Shown here piece after piece: positions 10,620 to 19,124 of a stretch of DNA of 64,000 nucleotides. Under the pieces are notes generated by a model. The model was not told where the DNA came from and ran no database searches. It was given only the letters and a program-made list of their open reading frames with translations. Within the stretch, counting starts at the first letter, position 1, and each line of letters begins with the position of its first letter. This DNA is from Actinomadura sp. HBU206391 (GTDB lineage Bacteria; Actinomycetota; Actinomycetes; Streptosporangiales; Streptosporangiaceae), in NCBI RefSeq assembly GCF_014323665.1, contig NZ_JABVEB010000005.1:1-64000 (forward strand), in the 5' to 3' direction. A program made the position numbers and the translations under genes.

Positions 10620-11585
10620 ATGTCGCAACCCCGCCATCACTCCGGAGCGATGCCGGATCAGGTCGGTTACCTGCGCCGTCGTCGCCGGACCGCCGTGCTC
10701 GGCCGGCTTCCCGACGCGCCGGCCACCGATCGGCCGCCGCTGCGCTCCGTGACCGGCACGGTGATCGAGGCCGACTCGGAGTTGCTCTTGCTGCGCACGC
10801 GTGAGGGCGACGGGGACGGGGACCAGATACGCCTGTGGATCTCCAGCGCCACGACGGTCTGGTACGGCGGACGCGCCGGAATGGAGGCCGTACGCCCCGG
10901 GCGGAAGGTGCTCGTACGATGCACCGTCGACGGCCTCGGAGCCGACCGGATCTGGGTGGACTTCGTGCGGGCGACCGGCACGATCGTGGACATCGGGAAG
11001 GGTTTCGTGGAGGTGGACGCCGGCCCGCACCGCGGACGGCTGCACATCGTCATCCCGTCGCGATCGCTGAGCCGGGTGCTCGTCCGGCACCCGATCTTCG
11101 AGCCCGGCTTTCTCTTCGACGTGATCGGGATCAGCTCGACCGACGGCCCCCTGGCCCTGCTCCCTGGAACATCGCAGCCGGGCTACCGCGCCGACGAGGT
11201 CACTGCGCCGAGGACGACCGGCACGGTCTCGCGCGAACTACGGGGCACCGTCACCTGGTTCGACGCGGCGGGCCCCGGGGCCGCCTACCCGGCCCTCGAC
11301 TCAGCAGGACAGGCGGGCGGCTGCCCCGACGCGCCGGTCGGCTGCGCCGGGCTGCCTTTGCTCTCCCTTGGCAGCGACCTGCTGGTCCGCAACGAGTGCG
11401 CCAAACGATCGGCCACCGTCGCCGTGACCGAATGCGGCTGTACGGCGGCGCTGTTCTGCGATCGCTGCGTCGAGTGCGGCACGTCCAGGCGAGGCCGCAT
11501 CGTCGAGCTCACCGCTGCGAGCTTCGTGGATCTCGGCGGGGAGCTCGAGGACGGCTGCTTCAACGCCACGGTCACGGTGAGGTGA
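10620..11585 (+). CDS. cysteine-rich hypothetical protein paired with a MauE-like gene
   Basis: 321 residues from the ATG at 10620, which has a GGGAGG ribosome-binding site 4 bases upstream. The N-terminal two thirds is beta-rich with repeated short strands (VTGTVIEADSELLLL, VRATGTIVDIGKGFVEVDAG), suggesting OB-like barrels. The C-terminal third (about 225-321) carries around ten cysteines, including ECGCTAALFCDRCVECG, so a disulfide-rich or metal-binding domain is likely. There is no clear signal peptide. It ends three bases before the MauE-like gene, so the two are surely cotranscribed. I do not recognise a named family. Confidence 0.75.
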   Translation: MSQPRHHSGAMPDQVGYLRRRRRTAVLGRLPDAPATDRPPLRSVTGTVIEADSELLLLRTREGDGDGDQIRLWISSATTVWYGGRAGMEAVRPGRKVLVRCTVDGLGADRIWVDFVRATGTIVDIGKGFVEVDAGPHRGRLHIVIPSRSLSRVLVRHPIFEPGFLFDVIGISSTDGPLALLPGTSQPGYRADEVTAPRTTGTVSRELRGTVTWFDAAGPGAAYPALDSAGQAGGCPDAPVGCAGLPLLSLGSDLLVRNECAKRSATVAVTECGCTAALFCDRCVECGTSRRGRIVELTAASFVDLGGELEDGCFNATVTVR

Positions 11586-11588
11586 GCC

Positions 11589-12599
11589 GTGATCGAAGCC
11601 CTTCAGCACAGTCAGCTCCTGCTCGTGTCGGCCGCCCTCATCACCGCCTGCCTGACCAAACTGGCCAACCCGGACCTGCGAACCCCCGTGGCGTACGGCG
11701 ACCCGGCGCCCTCACCCGCCTTCGTGGTGCGTGACAGCCGGCCGATGGCGATCGGGCTGGCGCTGTCGGAGGGGGCTCTGGGCGTGGCCCTGCTCGTGAC
11801 CCCGCACCCTTCGGTCCGGGTGCTCACGGTGCTGGGATTCGCCTCCGCGACCTGGGTGGTCAGCGAGCTGCGAACCTACCGGCCGGAGGACGGGTGCGGC
11901 TGCTTCGGCGCCCTGAGCGCAGGCCGGATCGGGATCCGTTGTGTCGCCCGAACCGCGCTGTTCACCGCGGCGGCGATCGTCGCGCTCGGCGTGCCGCACA
12001 CTGGGATCGACGTGCTCCGGACGAGCCTCGGCTGGGTCGGGATCATGCTCACCGCCGAGATCCTGTTGTTCATCGCGGTGTCGCCGGAAGCCGACGTACT
12101 GCTGGACCGCCTCCGCTCTCGGGTGCCGTGCGAGCTGCGCACCGCTCCTCTCAGCGAGACCTACGACATCCTGCGGGCGAGCACCGCATGGCGGGAGCAT
12201 GAGGATCTGCTCGTCAGCCGCACCCCCGTGGACGTATGGCGAGAACTGTGCTGGCGCCTCTTCGCCTATCAAGGCCGGGTGGCCGGCCAGGACGTCGAGA
12301 TCGTTTTCGCCGTCTCGATGGAGGAGCACCATCCGGCCGTACGCAGCGCGATCTTAGAAGGCGTGGGCTCGGAGATCTCGGCTCCGGCGGCCGAACAAAC
12401 CTCGGCAGCGGGTCGACCGATCGCACCGTCATCGACCGCGGCCGACCAGCAGGACGACACGGCCGGAAAAGGGCTCCAAGGCCACGTCCCGCATGGGGGC
12501 GGGGACGGGGACACCGATCCAGGCGGGGACGGCGGCAGGGCCGATGCGGGCGGCGACACCGGCCCCGGCTCCGTGCCGGCCGTCCCCGCAGGAACCTGA
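11589..12599 (+). CDS. MauE/DoxX-like redox-associated membrane protein
   Basis: 336 residues from a GTG that follows the upstream stop by three bases. Residues 1-165 contain four to five hydrophobic helices and the DGCGCFGAL motif near residue 100, the vicinal-type cysteine pair found in MauE-like proteins linked to disulfide maturation. The C-terminal part is cytoplasmic and hydrophilic, ending in a low-complexity Gly/Asp-rich tail. MauE is established in methylamine dehydrogenase maturation, but no mau dehydrogenase genes are here. With the cysteine-rich partner, a role in handling disulfides of that protein is plausible inference. Confidence 0.78.
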   Translation: MIEALQHSQLLLVSAALITACLTKLANPDLRTPVAYGDPAPSPAFVVRDSRPMAIGLALSEGALGVALLVTPHPSVRVLTVLGFASATWVVSELRTYRPEDGCGCFGALSAGRIGIRCVARTALFTAAAIVALGVPHTGIDVLRTSLGWVGIMLTAEILLFIAVSPEADVLLDRLRSRVPCELRTAPLSETYDILRASTAWREHEDLLVSRTPVDVWRELCWRLFAYQGRVAGQDVEIVFAVSMEEHHPAVRSAILEGVGSEISAPAAEQTSAAGRPIAPSSTAADQQDDTAGKGLQGHVPHGGGDGDTDPGGDGGRADAGGDTGPGSVPAVPAGT

Positions 12600-12672
12600 C
12601 GAACGCCGACATAGAGCGACCGTCTTCATGGGCGGTGGCCCGGACGGGACTCTCTGCCGCTGTCTTAGACCA

Positions 12673-12690
12673 TCTAGCGCTGTCGCTAGA
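12673..12690. repeat. 18-bp CTAG-type palindromic element, copy 1
   Basis: TCTAGCG and CGCTAGA arms surround CTGT. Its reverse complement matches the element at 12752-12769 in 17 of 18 positions, so the two copies lie inverted about 80 bp apart between convergent genes. CTAG is rare in high-GC actinomycete DNA, which makes the clustering notable. Confidence 0.7.
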
Positions 12691-12747
12691 GGTGCCTAGA
12701 AAACGTCAGAAAGCGATGAGCGACAGAGCTCGATGCTGCTTTATGTC

Positions 12748-12773
12748 GCTCTCTAGCGACAGCACTAGAGAGC
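12748..12773. repeat. CTAG-type palindromic element, copy 2, within a 9-bp hairpin
   Basis: GCTCTCTAG and CTAGAGAGC are perfect 9-base arms around an 8-base spacer; the inner 18 bases (12752-12769) are the second copy of the element at 12673-12690. It lies between the convergent ends of the MauE-like gene and the AAA ATPase gene. It may act as a bidirectional terminator or as a protein-binding site. Confidence 0.7.
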
Positions 12774-12797
12774 GTTAGACAGTCGTAGCGAACCGCT

Positions 12798-13982
12798 CTA
12801 GGCCGGTTGGGCACGCAGGAACTTGCCGAAGTGCGGAACGGTGAAGGCCACCAGACCACGTTCGGCGCTGTAGATGAGCCCCTTCTTGATCAGGCCGTCC
12901 CTGGCGGGCGACACGCTCGACGGCTTCCGGCCCAGCTCATCGGCCACGGACGCCGTCGGCACCGGGTCGTCGCCCAGCATCGCCATGGCCCGCATGTAGT
13001 CGCGCTCGGCCGGAGTCGCGCGCTCGTAGCGGCTGCCGAAGAAGCCGACGGCCAGCTCGGTCTCGGCCTCAGGGGCGGCCACCTTGATGTCCTCGGTGGT
13101 GATCGGTGTCTCGGGGGCGATGTCCCAGACCACCTTGGCGTAGGCCTGGACGAAGTACGGGTATCCGTCCGCCGCGTCGTAGAGCGCGTCGAGCGCGTCC
13201 TCGGTGAACGTCACGTTCTCGCGCTCCGCCGGAGCGAGCAGCGCCAGATCCGCGGACTCACGGTCGAGCCGGTCGATGCGGGCATAGCGAAAGAGACGCT
13301 CGGAATAGGACTTGCTCGCCGACAGAACCGCGGGGAGGTGCGGCAGCCCCGCACCGACGACGATCAACGGCCCCCCGGTCTGCGACAACTCGTGACAGGC
13401 CGCGCAGAGCGCGGAGACGTCATCGGGCGGGATGTCCTGCATCTCGTCGACGAACAGCCCGATGCCGACACCGAGATCGGTGGCGACCGAGGCGGCGTCG
13501 ACGAACAGCTCGGTCAGGTCGATCTCCAGGTCGCCGGAGTCGGCACGACCCCGTGCGGCCGGCACATCGATGCCGGGCTGCCAGCGATGCACCCGCGCCT
13601 TGCCCTTGGCCCCGCTCTCCTCGCCGGCCTGCGCGAACGCCTTGAGCACGCCCAGGAACTGTTCGATGCGGTCGGGGCCGCGGTGCCGGGGGGCGAGCTC
13701 ACGGATCGCCATGTGCAACGCGGCGGCGACCGGCCGGCGGATCGATTGGTCCGGCCGGGCCTCGATCTTGCCGGTGCCCCACAACCGCTGGATGGCCATG
13801 GATCGGAAGGCGTTGAGCAGGACGGTCTTGCCGACTCCGCGCAGGCCAGTGATGATCATGCTGCGCTCGGGCCGGTCACGGGCCACACGTTCGAGCACGA
13901 CCTCGAACTGCCGTAGCTCCCGGTCGCGGCCGGCGAGCTCGGGAGGGCGCTGTCCGGCGCCGGGCGCGTAGGGATTCCGCAC
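12798..13982 (-). CDS. AAA/orc1-like ATPase
   Basis: 394 residues from the GTG at 13982. Walker A is ITGLRGVGKTVLL near residue 45, Walker B LFVDEMQDI near 183, a sensor-1-like IVVGAGLP near 216, and the C-terminal part has a winged-helix look (PTASVADELGRKPSSVSPARDGLIKKGLIYSAERG). This matches Cdc6/Orc1-like and STAND-type P-loop proteins common in actinomycetes, often of unknown role. The frame stays open to 14204, but the added part is arginine-rich, less biased and crosses a promoter-like AT-rich segment, so the shorter start before RNPYAPGAG is preferred. Biological function unknown. Confidence 0.82.
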   Translation of the reverse strand: MRNPYAPGAGQRPPELAGRDRELRQFEVVLERVARDRPERSMIITGLRGVGKTVLLNAFRSMAIQRLWGTGKIEARPDQSIRRPVAAALHMAIRELAPRHRGPDRIEQFLGVLKAFAQAGEESGAKGKARVHRWQPGIDVPAARGRADSGDLEIDLTELFVDAASVATDLGVGIGLFVDEMQDIPPDDVSALCAACHELSQTGGPLIVVGAGLPHLPAVLSASKSYSERLFRYARIDRLDRESADLALLAPAERENVTFTEDALDALYDAADGYPYFVQAYAKVVWDIAPETPITTEDIKVAAPEAETELAVGFFGSRYERATPAERDYMRAMAMLGDDPVPTASVADELGRKPSSVSPARDGLIKKGLIYSAERGLVAFTVPHFGKFLRAQPA

Positions 13983-14306
13983 TGGGTCCACGGTCTCGGA
14001 CTCTATGAGCCGATATAGCTGTGGCCGTAGATTTCCATAGAAAGTGCTACGGCGTGTCGCGCACCTTCGTCGCGCGGTACGGCGCACCGCCTCTGGCGCG
14101 GTGAGGGCAACCATCATGCCCGCCTCCCCATGCGGGGTAACCGCAGGTCGAATCTCTGTTCGAGGAATTCGAACACAGTAGCCCACGATCGGCGCTCGCG
14201 TCACCCGAGCGCGAGGTCGGACTCGAAAATATCTTCGGCCCCACCCGCCCGACGGCTTCGGTCAGGGAACTTGACCGAGAAGCACCGAATTCCCCGGGGA
14301 AACTAG
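13983..14306. other. divergent intergenic region between ATPase and MarR genes
   Basis: About 320 bases without a supportable gene. The first 80 bases are AT-rich and contain small inverted repeats (CTAT/ATAG and CGTAG/CTACG arms), fitting a promoter for the ATPase gene. The rest has open frames on the minus strand, including an upstream extension of the ATPase frame, but none with homology or a credible ribosome-binding site. Confidence 0.4.
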
Positions 14307-14333
14307 TTGAATATTCAATGGATGCCGTATACT
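14307..14333 (+). promoter_or_regulatory. MarR promoter with overlapping palindromic operator, probably leaderless
   Basis: TTGAATATTCAA (14307-14318) is a perfect 12-bp palindrome whose first half can serve as a -35 hexamer. TATACT (14328-14333) is a good -10, placing transcription start on or next to the A of the ATG at 14340. No ribosome-binding site precedes that ATG, consistent with a leaderless message. Autorepression by MarR binding is inferred. Confidence 0.55.
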
Positions 14334-14339
14334 AACGAT

Positions 14340-14801
14340 ATGAGTGAACCACGTTGGCTCGATGCCGGCCAGCAGCGAAACTGGCGGGCCTTCCTCGAGG
14401 GCAGCGTGCGGCTGTGGGACCTGATCGATCGAGACCTCAAGGCCAAGCACGGTCTGACGGGGGCGGAGTACGAGATCCTCGTTCGGCTGTCGGAAGCGCC
14501 GGAAAAGCGTATGCGCATGGCCGAACTGGCCGAGTCGGCCAGCCAGTCCCGTAGCCGGCTGTCGCACACGTGCGGGCGGCTGGAGGCCAAGAAGCTCGTT
14601 CACCGCGAGACCTGCCCCGGCGACAAGCGCGGTGTCTTCGCGGTGCTCACCGACGAGGGCTTCGCCGTGCTCGACATCGCCGCACGCGATCATGTCAACA
14701 CGGTGCGAGATTTCTTCATCGACGTCATGGAGCCGGGCGACCTCGAGGCGGTGGGCCGCGCCTTTCGCGCGGTGACCGACCGTATCGCCGAGGTGCAGTG
14801 A
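14340..14801 (+). CDS. MarR family transcriptional regulator
   Basis: 153-residue winged-helix dimer. DNA-binding region: LTGAEYEILVRLSEAPEKRMRMAELAE, then the recognition helix around SQSRSRLSHTCGRLEAKKLV and the wing RETCPGDKRGVFAVLTDEG. N- and C-terminal helices form the dimer interface. The start at 14340 gives the usual MSEPRWLD N-terminus; no Shine-Dalgarno is present and a -10 lies 7 bases upstream, so a leaderless mRNA is likely. No obvious target gene is divergent, so the regulator may act mainly on itself or elsewhere. Confidence 0.93.
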   Translation: MSEPRWLDAGQQRNWRAFLEGSVRLWDLIDRDLKAKHGLTGAEYEILVRLSEAPEKRMRMAELAESASQSRSRLSHTCGRLEAKKLVHRETCPGDKRGVFAVLTDEGFAVLDIAARDHVNTVRDFFIDVMEPGDLEAVGRAFRAVTDRIAEVQ

Positions 14802-14846
14802 CCCGCCGCCTGCGGCGGTGACCGCCCATAGGCGTCGAAGGCGGGC

Positions 14847-15383
14847 TCACGGATTCAGGCCTGTGAGGAAGCCGGCGGACACCAGGGTCATGAAGACCCA
14901 GCCCAGCATCAACCCGATCCCGAACGGCCGCCAGGCTCCTCTGACATGCCACACCAGCAGGCCGCCGAGGCCGAAGGCCAGCAGTAGCAAGGTCAGCAGT
15001 TGAGGCAGGAGGCTCGGCGCCTCCTTCATCTGGAACGGCGCGTACATCATCACGCAGTCGATGAGGATGAACGTCCCGAAGCCCGCGACCATGACGGCGA
15101 GATCCCTGCACCCGGGTTCATCGCCGGTCGGCCAGGTGCGCAAGGTCCGCCAGGTCGGCAGGGCTCGCCGGAGCGGCGCAGGCGTCTGCGGCCGTGACGG
15201 GGCCGGCCGCGGGGCGGGCGCCGGGTCGTCCGGCGCGGTCACGGGCTCCATGCCGAACAACTCGTCTTCCAGCGTGGGCGGCTCCCGCTCAGCGTCCCGT
15301 TCATCTGGGGAACCTGCCCGGTCGCCCGAACCGGGCGGTTCCAGGTTCGGTTCCTGCGAGGGCGGCTCTCTGCGGTCCGACAT
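14847..15383 (-). CDS. hypothetical membrane protein
   Basis: 178 residues from the ATG at 15383. The first 90 residues are proline-, glutamate- and arginine-rich and probably disordered. Residues 95-178 hold three hydrophobic helices (LAVMVAGFGTFILIDCVMMYAPF, LLPQLLTLLLLAFGLGGLLVWHV, PFGIGLMLGWVFMTLVSAGFL). No family was recognised. It runs divergently from the M15 peptidase lipoprotein gene and convergently with MarR. The shorter start is chosen because the extension crosses the divergent promoter. Confidence 0.65.
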   Translation of the reverse strand: MSDRREPPSQEPNLEPPGSGDRAGSPDERDAEREPPTLEDELFGMEPVTAPDDPAPAPRPAPSRPQTPAPLRRALPTWRTLRTWPTGDEPGCRDLAVMVAGFGTFILIDCVMMYAPFQMKEAPSLLPQLLTLLLLAFGLGGLLVWHVRGAWRPFGIGLMLGWVFMTLVSAGFLTGLNP

Positions 15384-15486
15384 TCGTGTGGTCCCTGTGA
15401 CCGGAGGTGTTGACGGCACGGTAGCCAAACGCTCCGATATCTCCAGGGCCGCACGGGAGGTGCACTTCACATGCCATCCTGCCGTT

Positions 15487-16254
15487 ATGCAGGGAAAACA
15501 ACTGGTGGTCACCGCGATGATCGTGGCCGAGGCGGCCGTCTTGCTGGCCGGATGTGGCCGCGGGGGCGGCCCAGAGCAGCCTGTGTCGCCCGGTACCGAC
15601 GCCGGCTCGAGCTCCCCCTCGCCGGCTGAGCCATCGGATCAGCCGAGCCCGTCGGCCACCTCGCGCAAGCCCCGCCCTGCCACCCAGAGCTTCAGCGGCA
15701 CGATCCACAAGATCCCGTCACGCGCGACGGTGAAGTATTCGTGGCGGGAGAACTGCCCGGTTCCGCTGTCGGGCCTGCGGCTGCTCCGGATGACCTACTG
15801 GGGCTTCGACCACAGGCCGCACACTGGCGAGATGATCGTGAACGCCCGGTCGGCCGCCGACGTGGTCAAGGTGTTCAAGCGGCTGTACCAGCAGCGCTAC
15901 CCGATCCGGCGGATGCAGCTCGTCGACGCCTACAAGGGCAGCGACTTCGACTCGATCGAGGCCGACAACACCTCCGCGTTCAACTGCCGGGCCGCGACCG
16001 GTTCGAGCAGCTGGTCACAGCACGCCTACGGTCTGGCGATCGACCTCAACCCGTGTGAGAACCCGTACGTCACCGCGAGCGGCCAGACGGCGCACAAGAA
16101 ATGCAGGAAATACACGAACCGTGCCCGCCGCGATCCCGGGGTGATCCACGCCGGTGACCGGACCGTACAGGCGTTCCGGTCGATCGGATGGGGCTGGGGC
16201 GGAGCCTGGTCGGGGACCAAGGACTACCAGCACTTCTCGTCCAGCGGCCGCTGA
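15487..16254 (+). CDS. M15-family D-Ala-D-Ala carboxypeptidase-like lipoprotein
   Basis: 255 residues. The N-terminus is a lipoprotein signal with LLAGC lipobox (Cys near residue 22), then a Ser/Pro-rich linker. The catalytic part (about 75-255) shows the VanY/M15C zinc site: SSWSQHAYGLAIDLNP supplies the His and Asp ligands and DYQHF near the end supplies the second His. Expected to trim peptide stems of peptidoglycan outside the membrane. Homology is established for the motif; substrate is inferred. Monocistronic as far as can be seen. Confidence 0.88.
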   Translation: MQGKQLVVTAMIVAEAAVLLAGCGRGGGPEQPVSPGTDAGSSSPSPAEPSDQPSPSATSRKPRPATQSFSGTIHKIPSRATVKYSWRENCPVPLSGLRLLRMTYWGFDHRPHTGEMIVNARSAADVVKVFKRLYQQRYPIRRMQLVDAYKGSDFDSIEADNTSAFNCRAATGSSSWSQHAYGLAIDLNPCENPYVTASGQTAHKKCRKYTNRARRDPGVIHAGDRTVQAFRSIGWGWGGAWSGTKDYQHFSSSGR

Positions 16255-16367
16255 TCGGTCACGCCGGTGGCCGTCTCGCCGGCGGCCGGTCTCGCCCGCC
16301 GCCGGCGCGACTCCCGTGCTTCCCCCTGATGGTCCCCCAGATGGGAGGCGCGCTCAGATGGCCGGAT

Positions 16368-16535
16368 TCAGATGGCCAGATAGGCCACTACCGCGATCAC
16401 GATCACGACTGCGGCGAGACCAACGAGGATCAGTGCGATGTTGGGCCCCCCGGCCGTGCTCTCGGCTTCGCCACCGCGGGCGAAGGCTCGGAACTGCTCG
16501 GTGTCCCCTGACGGTTCGTTCTGATATTCAGACAT
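16368..16535 (-). CDS. small single-pass membrane protein
   Basis: 55 residues from MSEYQNEPSGD. The hydrophilic N-terminus is followed by one long C-terminal transmembrane helix (NIALILVGLAAVVIVIAVVAYLAI). Codon bias fits neighbouring genes and the start lies beyond a reasonable leader. Comparable tail-anchored small proteins are common and uncharacterised in actinomycetes. No function can be assigned. Confidence 0.6.
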   Translation of the reverse strand: MSEYQNEPSGDTEQFRAFARGGEAESTAGGPNIALILVGLAAVVIVIAVVAYLAI

Positions 16536-16620
16536 GCGCACGACCTTAACGAAGGATTCCTCGGTCACTGTCGCCTTTTAGGCAACATGTCTAGGATCCA
16601 GCCCGCCGTCCGCGAGCGAG

Positions 16621-17259
16621 TCAGCGGTCGTGCCGTCCAGGTGTGAGCGCGGCGACGACCCCGAGGCCGATGAAGGTGCAGCCGACCACGTAGCGCTCAC
16701 CGCGCAGAAAACGCGTGCTCCGGCGCAGCCAGGGCCCCACCGCACCCGCCAGCAGCGCATAGCCGGCGTCCGTGCACAGGCCGAGCGCAACGAACACCAG
16801 ACCGAAGACCGCGATCTGGACGGTGACCGCGCCCCTCGCCGGGTCGACGAACTGCGGCAGAAAGGCCAGGAAGAACAGCGCCAGCTTGGGGTTGAGGATG
16901 TTGACCAGAATGCCCTCGCTGAACAGCCGGGCGGCGCTCTTGGGCTCGCCCACCTCGACCATCTCGGCGTTCTGCCGGGTCAGCAAAGCCCGTACGCCAA
17001 GGTAGATCAGGTAGGCGGCGCCGACGTACTTGACGACCGTGAACGCGAAGGCCGACGACAACAGCAGCCAGGACAGGCCCGCCACCGCTGCAGCGACCTG
17101 TACGAGGGTGCCCACGTGGATGCCGAGCACCGCGGTGACGCCCGCCCGCGCGCCATGCCGTACGCCCTGCGAGACGACGTACAGGACGGCGGGCCCGGGA
17201 ACGAGCAGGACGATCGTGGCGGTGGCCACGTACAGGGCGAGCGTCGATGGACTCGGCAT
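16621..17259 (-). CDS. LysE/RhtB family amino-acid exporter
   Basis: 212-residue inner-membrane translocator with about six helices. Family signatures are LVPGPAVLYVVSQGVRHGARAGV near residue 20 and the GILVNILNPKLALFFLAFLPQFVDP motif near residue 118. The family exports lysine, arginine, homoserine or threonine; the substrate here cannot be told. Transcribed away from the ECF sigma gene across a shared 218-base gap. Confidence 0.92.
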   Translation of the reverse strand: MPSPSTLALYVATATIVLLVPGPAVLYVVSQGVRHGARAGVTAVLGIHVGTLVQVAAAVAGLSWLLLSSAFAFTVVKYVGAAYLIYLGVRALLTRQNAEMVEVGEPKSAARLFSEGILVNILNPKLALFFLAFLPQFVDPARGAVTVQIAVFGLVFVALGLCTDAGYALLAGAVGPWLRRSTRFLRGERYVVGCTFIGLGVVAALTPGRHDR

Positions 17260-17477
17260 GCGGCCACGTAATCACGAACCCCGCAGCATCAGCCAGCGAA
17301 TATCCGGCCACCGCCCCGGTAGGCGGCGTCGAGGGAAGCGGTACGGCGGCTTTTCCCAATAACAGGTGAAACCGCCGGCCGAGAGGGGTCACATGAGCGC
17401 GTGGCAACAGTCACCGCGGGAGCCGAGTCACGCGAGTGGTTCGCGATGAGCGAATCGGGCGTGGGGTGAGGGGCGAG

Positions 17478-18059
17478 GTGCGGGCCCGGACCGACGCAGA
17501 GATCATCGAGGCGTCTCTGAGCGAGCCGGAGTGCTTCACGGCGCTGTACGACCGCTACCACGAGCTGATCCATCGCTATATCGCGCGCCGTCTCGGCCGG
17601 GATCTCGCCGATGATCTGATGGCGGAGACGTTCCTGATCGCGTTCGGCCGACGAGAACACTACGACCTGGCCAGGTTCGACGCCGCGCCGTGGCTGTACG
17701 GCATCGCGACCAATCTCGTCGGTCAGCATCGGCGTGCGGAGGTCCGGTTCTGGCGGCTCATCGAGCGGACCGGCGTCGACCCGGCGGTGGAGCCGCCGGC
17801 CGAGGTGGTGGTCGATCGCGTGACCGCGCAGGCGTCGCGACGGGAGCTGGCGGCCGCGCTCGCCGGACTGCCCCGCGGGCAACGGGACGTCCTGCTGCTG
17901 ACGGCCGCCGGCGGTCTGTCCGCCGAGGAGATAGCGACGGCCCTCGGCATCGCCAAGGGGACCGTGCACTCCCGGCTGAATCGAGCTCGTAAGAAGACAC
18001 GCCACGCGCTGGGTGGGACGGATCCCCGAGGAACAGGTGAGACCGATGAACGATCTTGA
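17478..18059 (+). CDS. ECF sigma factor
   Basis: 193 residues from the GTG at 17478; alternative GTG starts at 17436 and 17466 are in frame. Region 2: FTALYDRYHELIHRYIARRLGRDLADDLMAETFLIAF and APWLYGIATNLVGQHRR. Region 4: LPRGQRDVLLLTAAGGLSAEEIATALGIAKGTVHSRLNRARK. It overlaps the CU044_5270-family gene by 14 bases, so the pair is translationally coupled. In this arrangement the downstream product is generally thought to control the sigma factor, though that is not proven for this family. Confidence 0.9.
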   Translation: MRARTDAEIIEASLSEPECFTALYDRYHELIHRYIARRLGRDLADDLMAETFLIAFGRREHYDLARFDAAPWLYGIATNLVGQHRRAEVRFWRLIERTGVDPAVEPPAEVVVDRVTAQASRRELAAALAGLPRGQRDVLLLTAAGGLSAEEIATALGIAKGTVHSRLNRARKKTRHALGGTDPRGTGETDERS

Positions 18060-19098
18060 GCGCATGTGCAGCGAGGTCCCGCCGCCCGACGCGACGGCCG
18101 TGGCAGAGGGACGCCGCAGGCTGCTCGCCGCGGCCCGCGGCGACGTACCGCGAAGCTCCGAGGGCCCGCCGAGAACGCGGCGGCGCAGGTCGCGGCCGCT
18201 ACGGATCGGCCTTCCGCGGATGGGCGTACGACTGGTGGCCGTCGGAACCGCGGCCGTCGCGATCGCCGCGGGCACGACGCTGGCGCAGCTCCCGCACGGC
18301 ATCGACGACAAGGGCCGTCCTCGGCAGGTCATCCCCGGGCTCCCCGCGGGCCCGGTGGCCAACGCGGCGGAACTGATGGACCGGGCCGCGACCGCCGTCG
18401 AGTCGCGGCCGTTCACGCCGCCCCGGCCGGATCAGTGGATCTTCGTCGAGCACAGGCAGCGCTTCCCCGCCATCGGGACCCGGGTGAACGCCCCCGGGGT
18501 ACGGCTCGTGACCCACATCGAGCGAACCTGGTGGCGCGCGGACGGCACGCAGGTCGCCAGAACCCGAAAGGGCCATTACGGCGACGGCAGGCTGCAGATC
18601 GAGGACGGTCCTGCAGGTTGGAAACATCATTACCCTTCGCTGGCCGCGCTGCCGACCGATCCGAAGGCGCTGCCCGGCGCCATGGCGGCGAAGGGGTATC
18701 TCGACGGGTTCGACGAGCAGACCGCGCGGGAACGCGCCGAGACGCTGTACCTGGAGTACAACGCGATCCTGCGCAACGGCGTGGCACCGCCGAAGCTCGA
18801 GGGCGCGATCTTCCGATCGATCGCGAGCCTTCCCGGAGTGACCCTCAGAAGGAACGCGGTGGACGTGGCCGGACGGCCGGCGATCGCGGTCGCCCGGATC
18901 ATCGACGGCTTCCTCCATTACGAGATCCTGGTCGACCGCACCACCTACCGGTACATGGGCGAGCGGATCATCGCGATCACGGACCACACGTCCACCGGTA
19001 CGGACGGCACCTGGCGCGTCAAGAAGGGCGCCATCCTGAACCTCCAAACACGGACCGATTCCGGCAGCATCGTCGACGCGCCGGGCCGGATCCCGTGA
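18046..19098 (+). CDS. CU044_5270 family membrane-anchored protein, probable sigma partner
   Basis: 350 residues. The N-terminus (MNDLERMCSEVPPPDATAVAEGRRRLL) is the family hallmark, followed by a basic stretch and one transmembrane helix at about residues 60-82 (VRLVAVGTAAVAIAAGTTLA). The remaining 260 residues would be extracytoplasmic and include repeated beta strands (WIFVEHRQRF, GRPAIAVARIIDGFLHYEILVDRTTYRYMGERI). Gene order right after an ECF sigma gene and the topology suggest an anti-sigma or signal-sensing role; that is inference. Confidence 0.85.
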   Translation: MNDLERMCSEVPPPDATAVAEGRRRLLAAARGDVPRSSEGPPRTRRRRSRPLRIGLPRMGVRLVAVGTAAVAIAAGTTLAQLPHGIDDKGRPRQVIPGLPAGPVANAAELMDRAATAVESRPFTPPRPDQWIFVEHRQRFPAIGTRVNAPGVRLVTHIERTWWRADGTQVARTRKGHYGDGRLQIEDGPAGWKHHYPSLAALPTDPKALPGAMAAKGYLDGFDEQTARERAETLYLEYNAILRNGVAPPKLEGAIFRSIASLPGVTLRRNAVDVAGRPAIAVARIIDGFLHYEILVDRTTYRYMGERIIAITDHTSTGTDGTWRVKKGAILNLQTRTDSGSIVDAPGRIP

Positions 19099-19124
19099 CC
19101 TGAGCCGGTCGCTCTGGTGCGGGC

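Noticed and set aside
10620-12599. Methylamine dehydrogenase gene cluster
   Set aside because: Only a MauE-like protein is present; mauA, mauB and mauG are not seen.
14047-14244. 65-residue minus-strand ORF before the MarR gene
   Set aside because: No homology, no ribosome-binding site, and it overlaps the AT-rich divergent control region.
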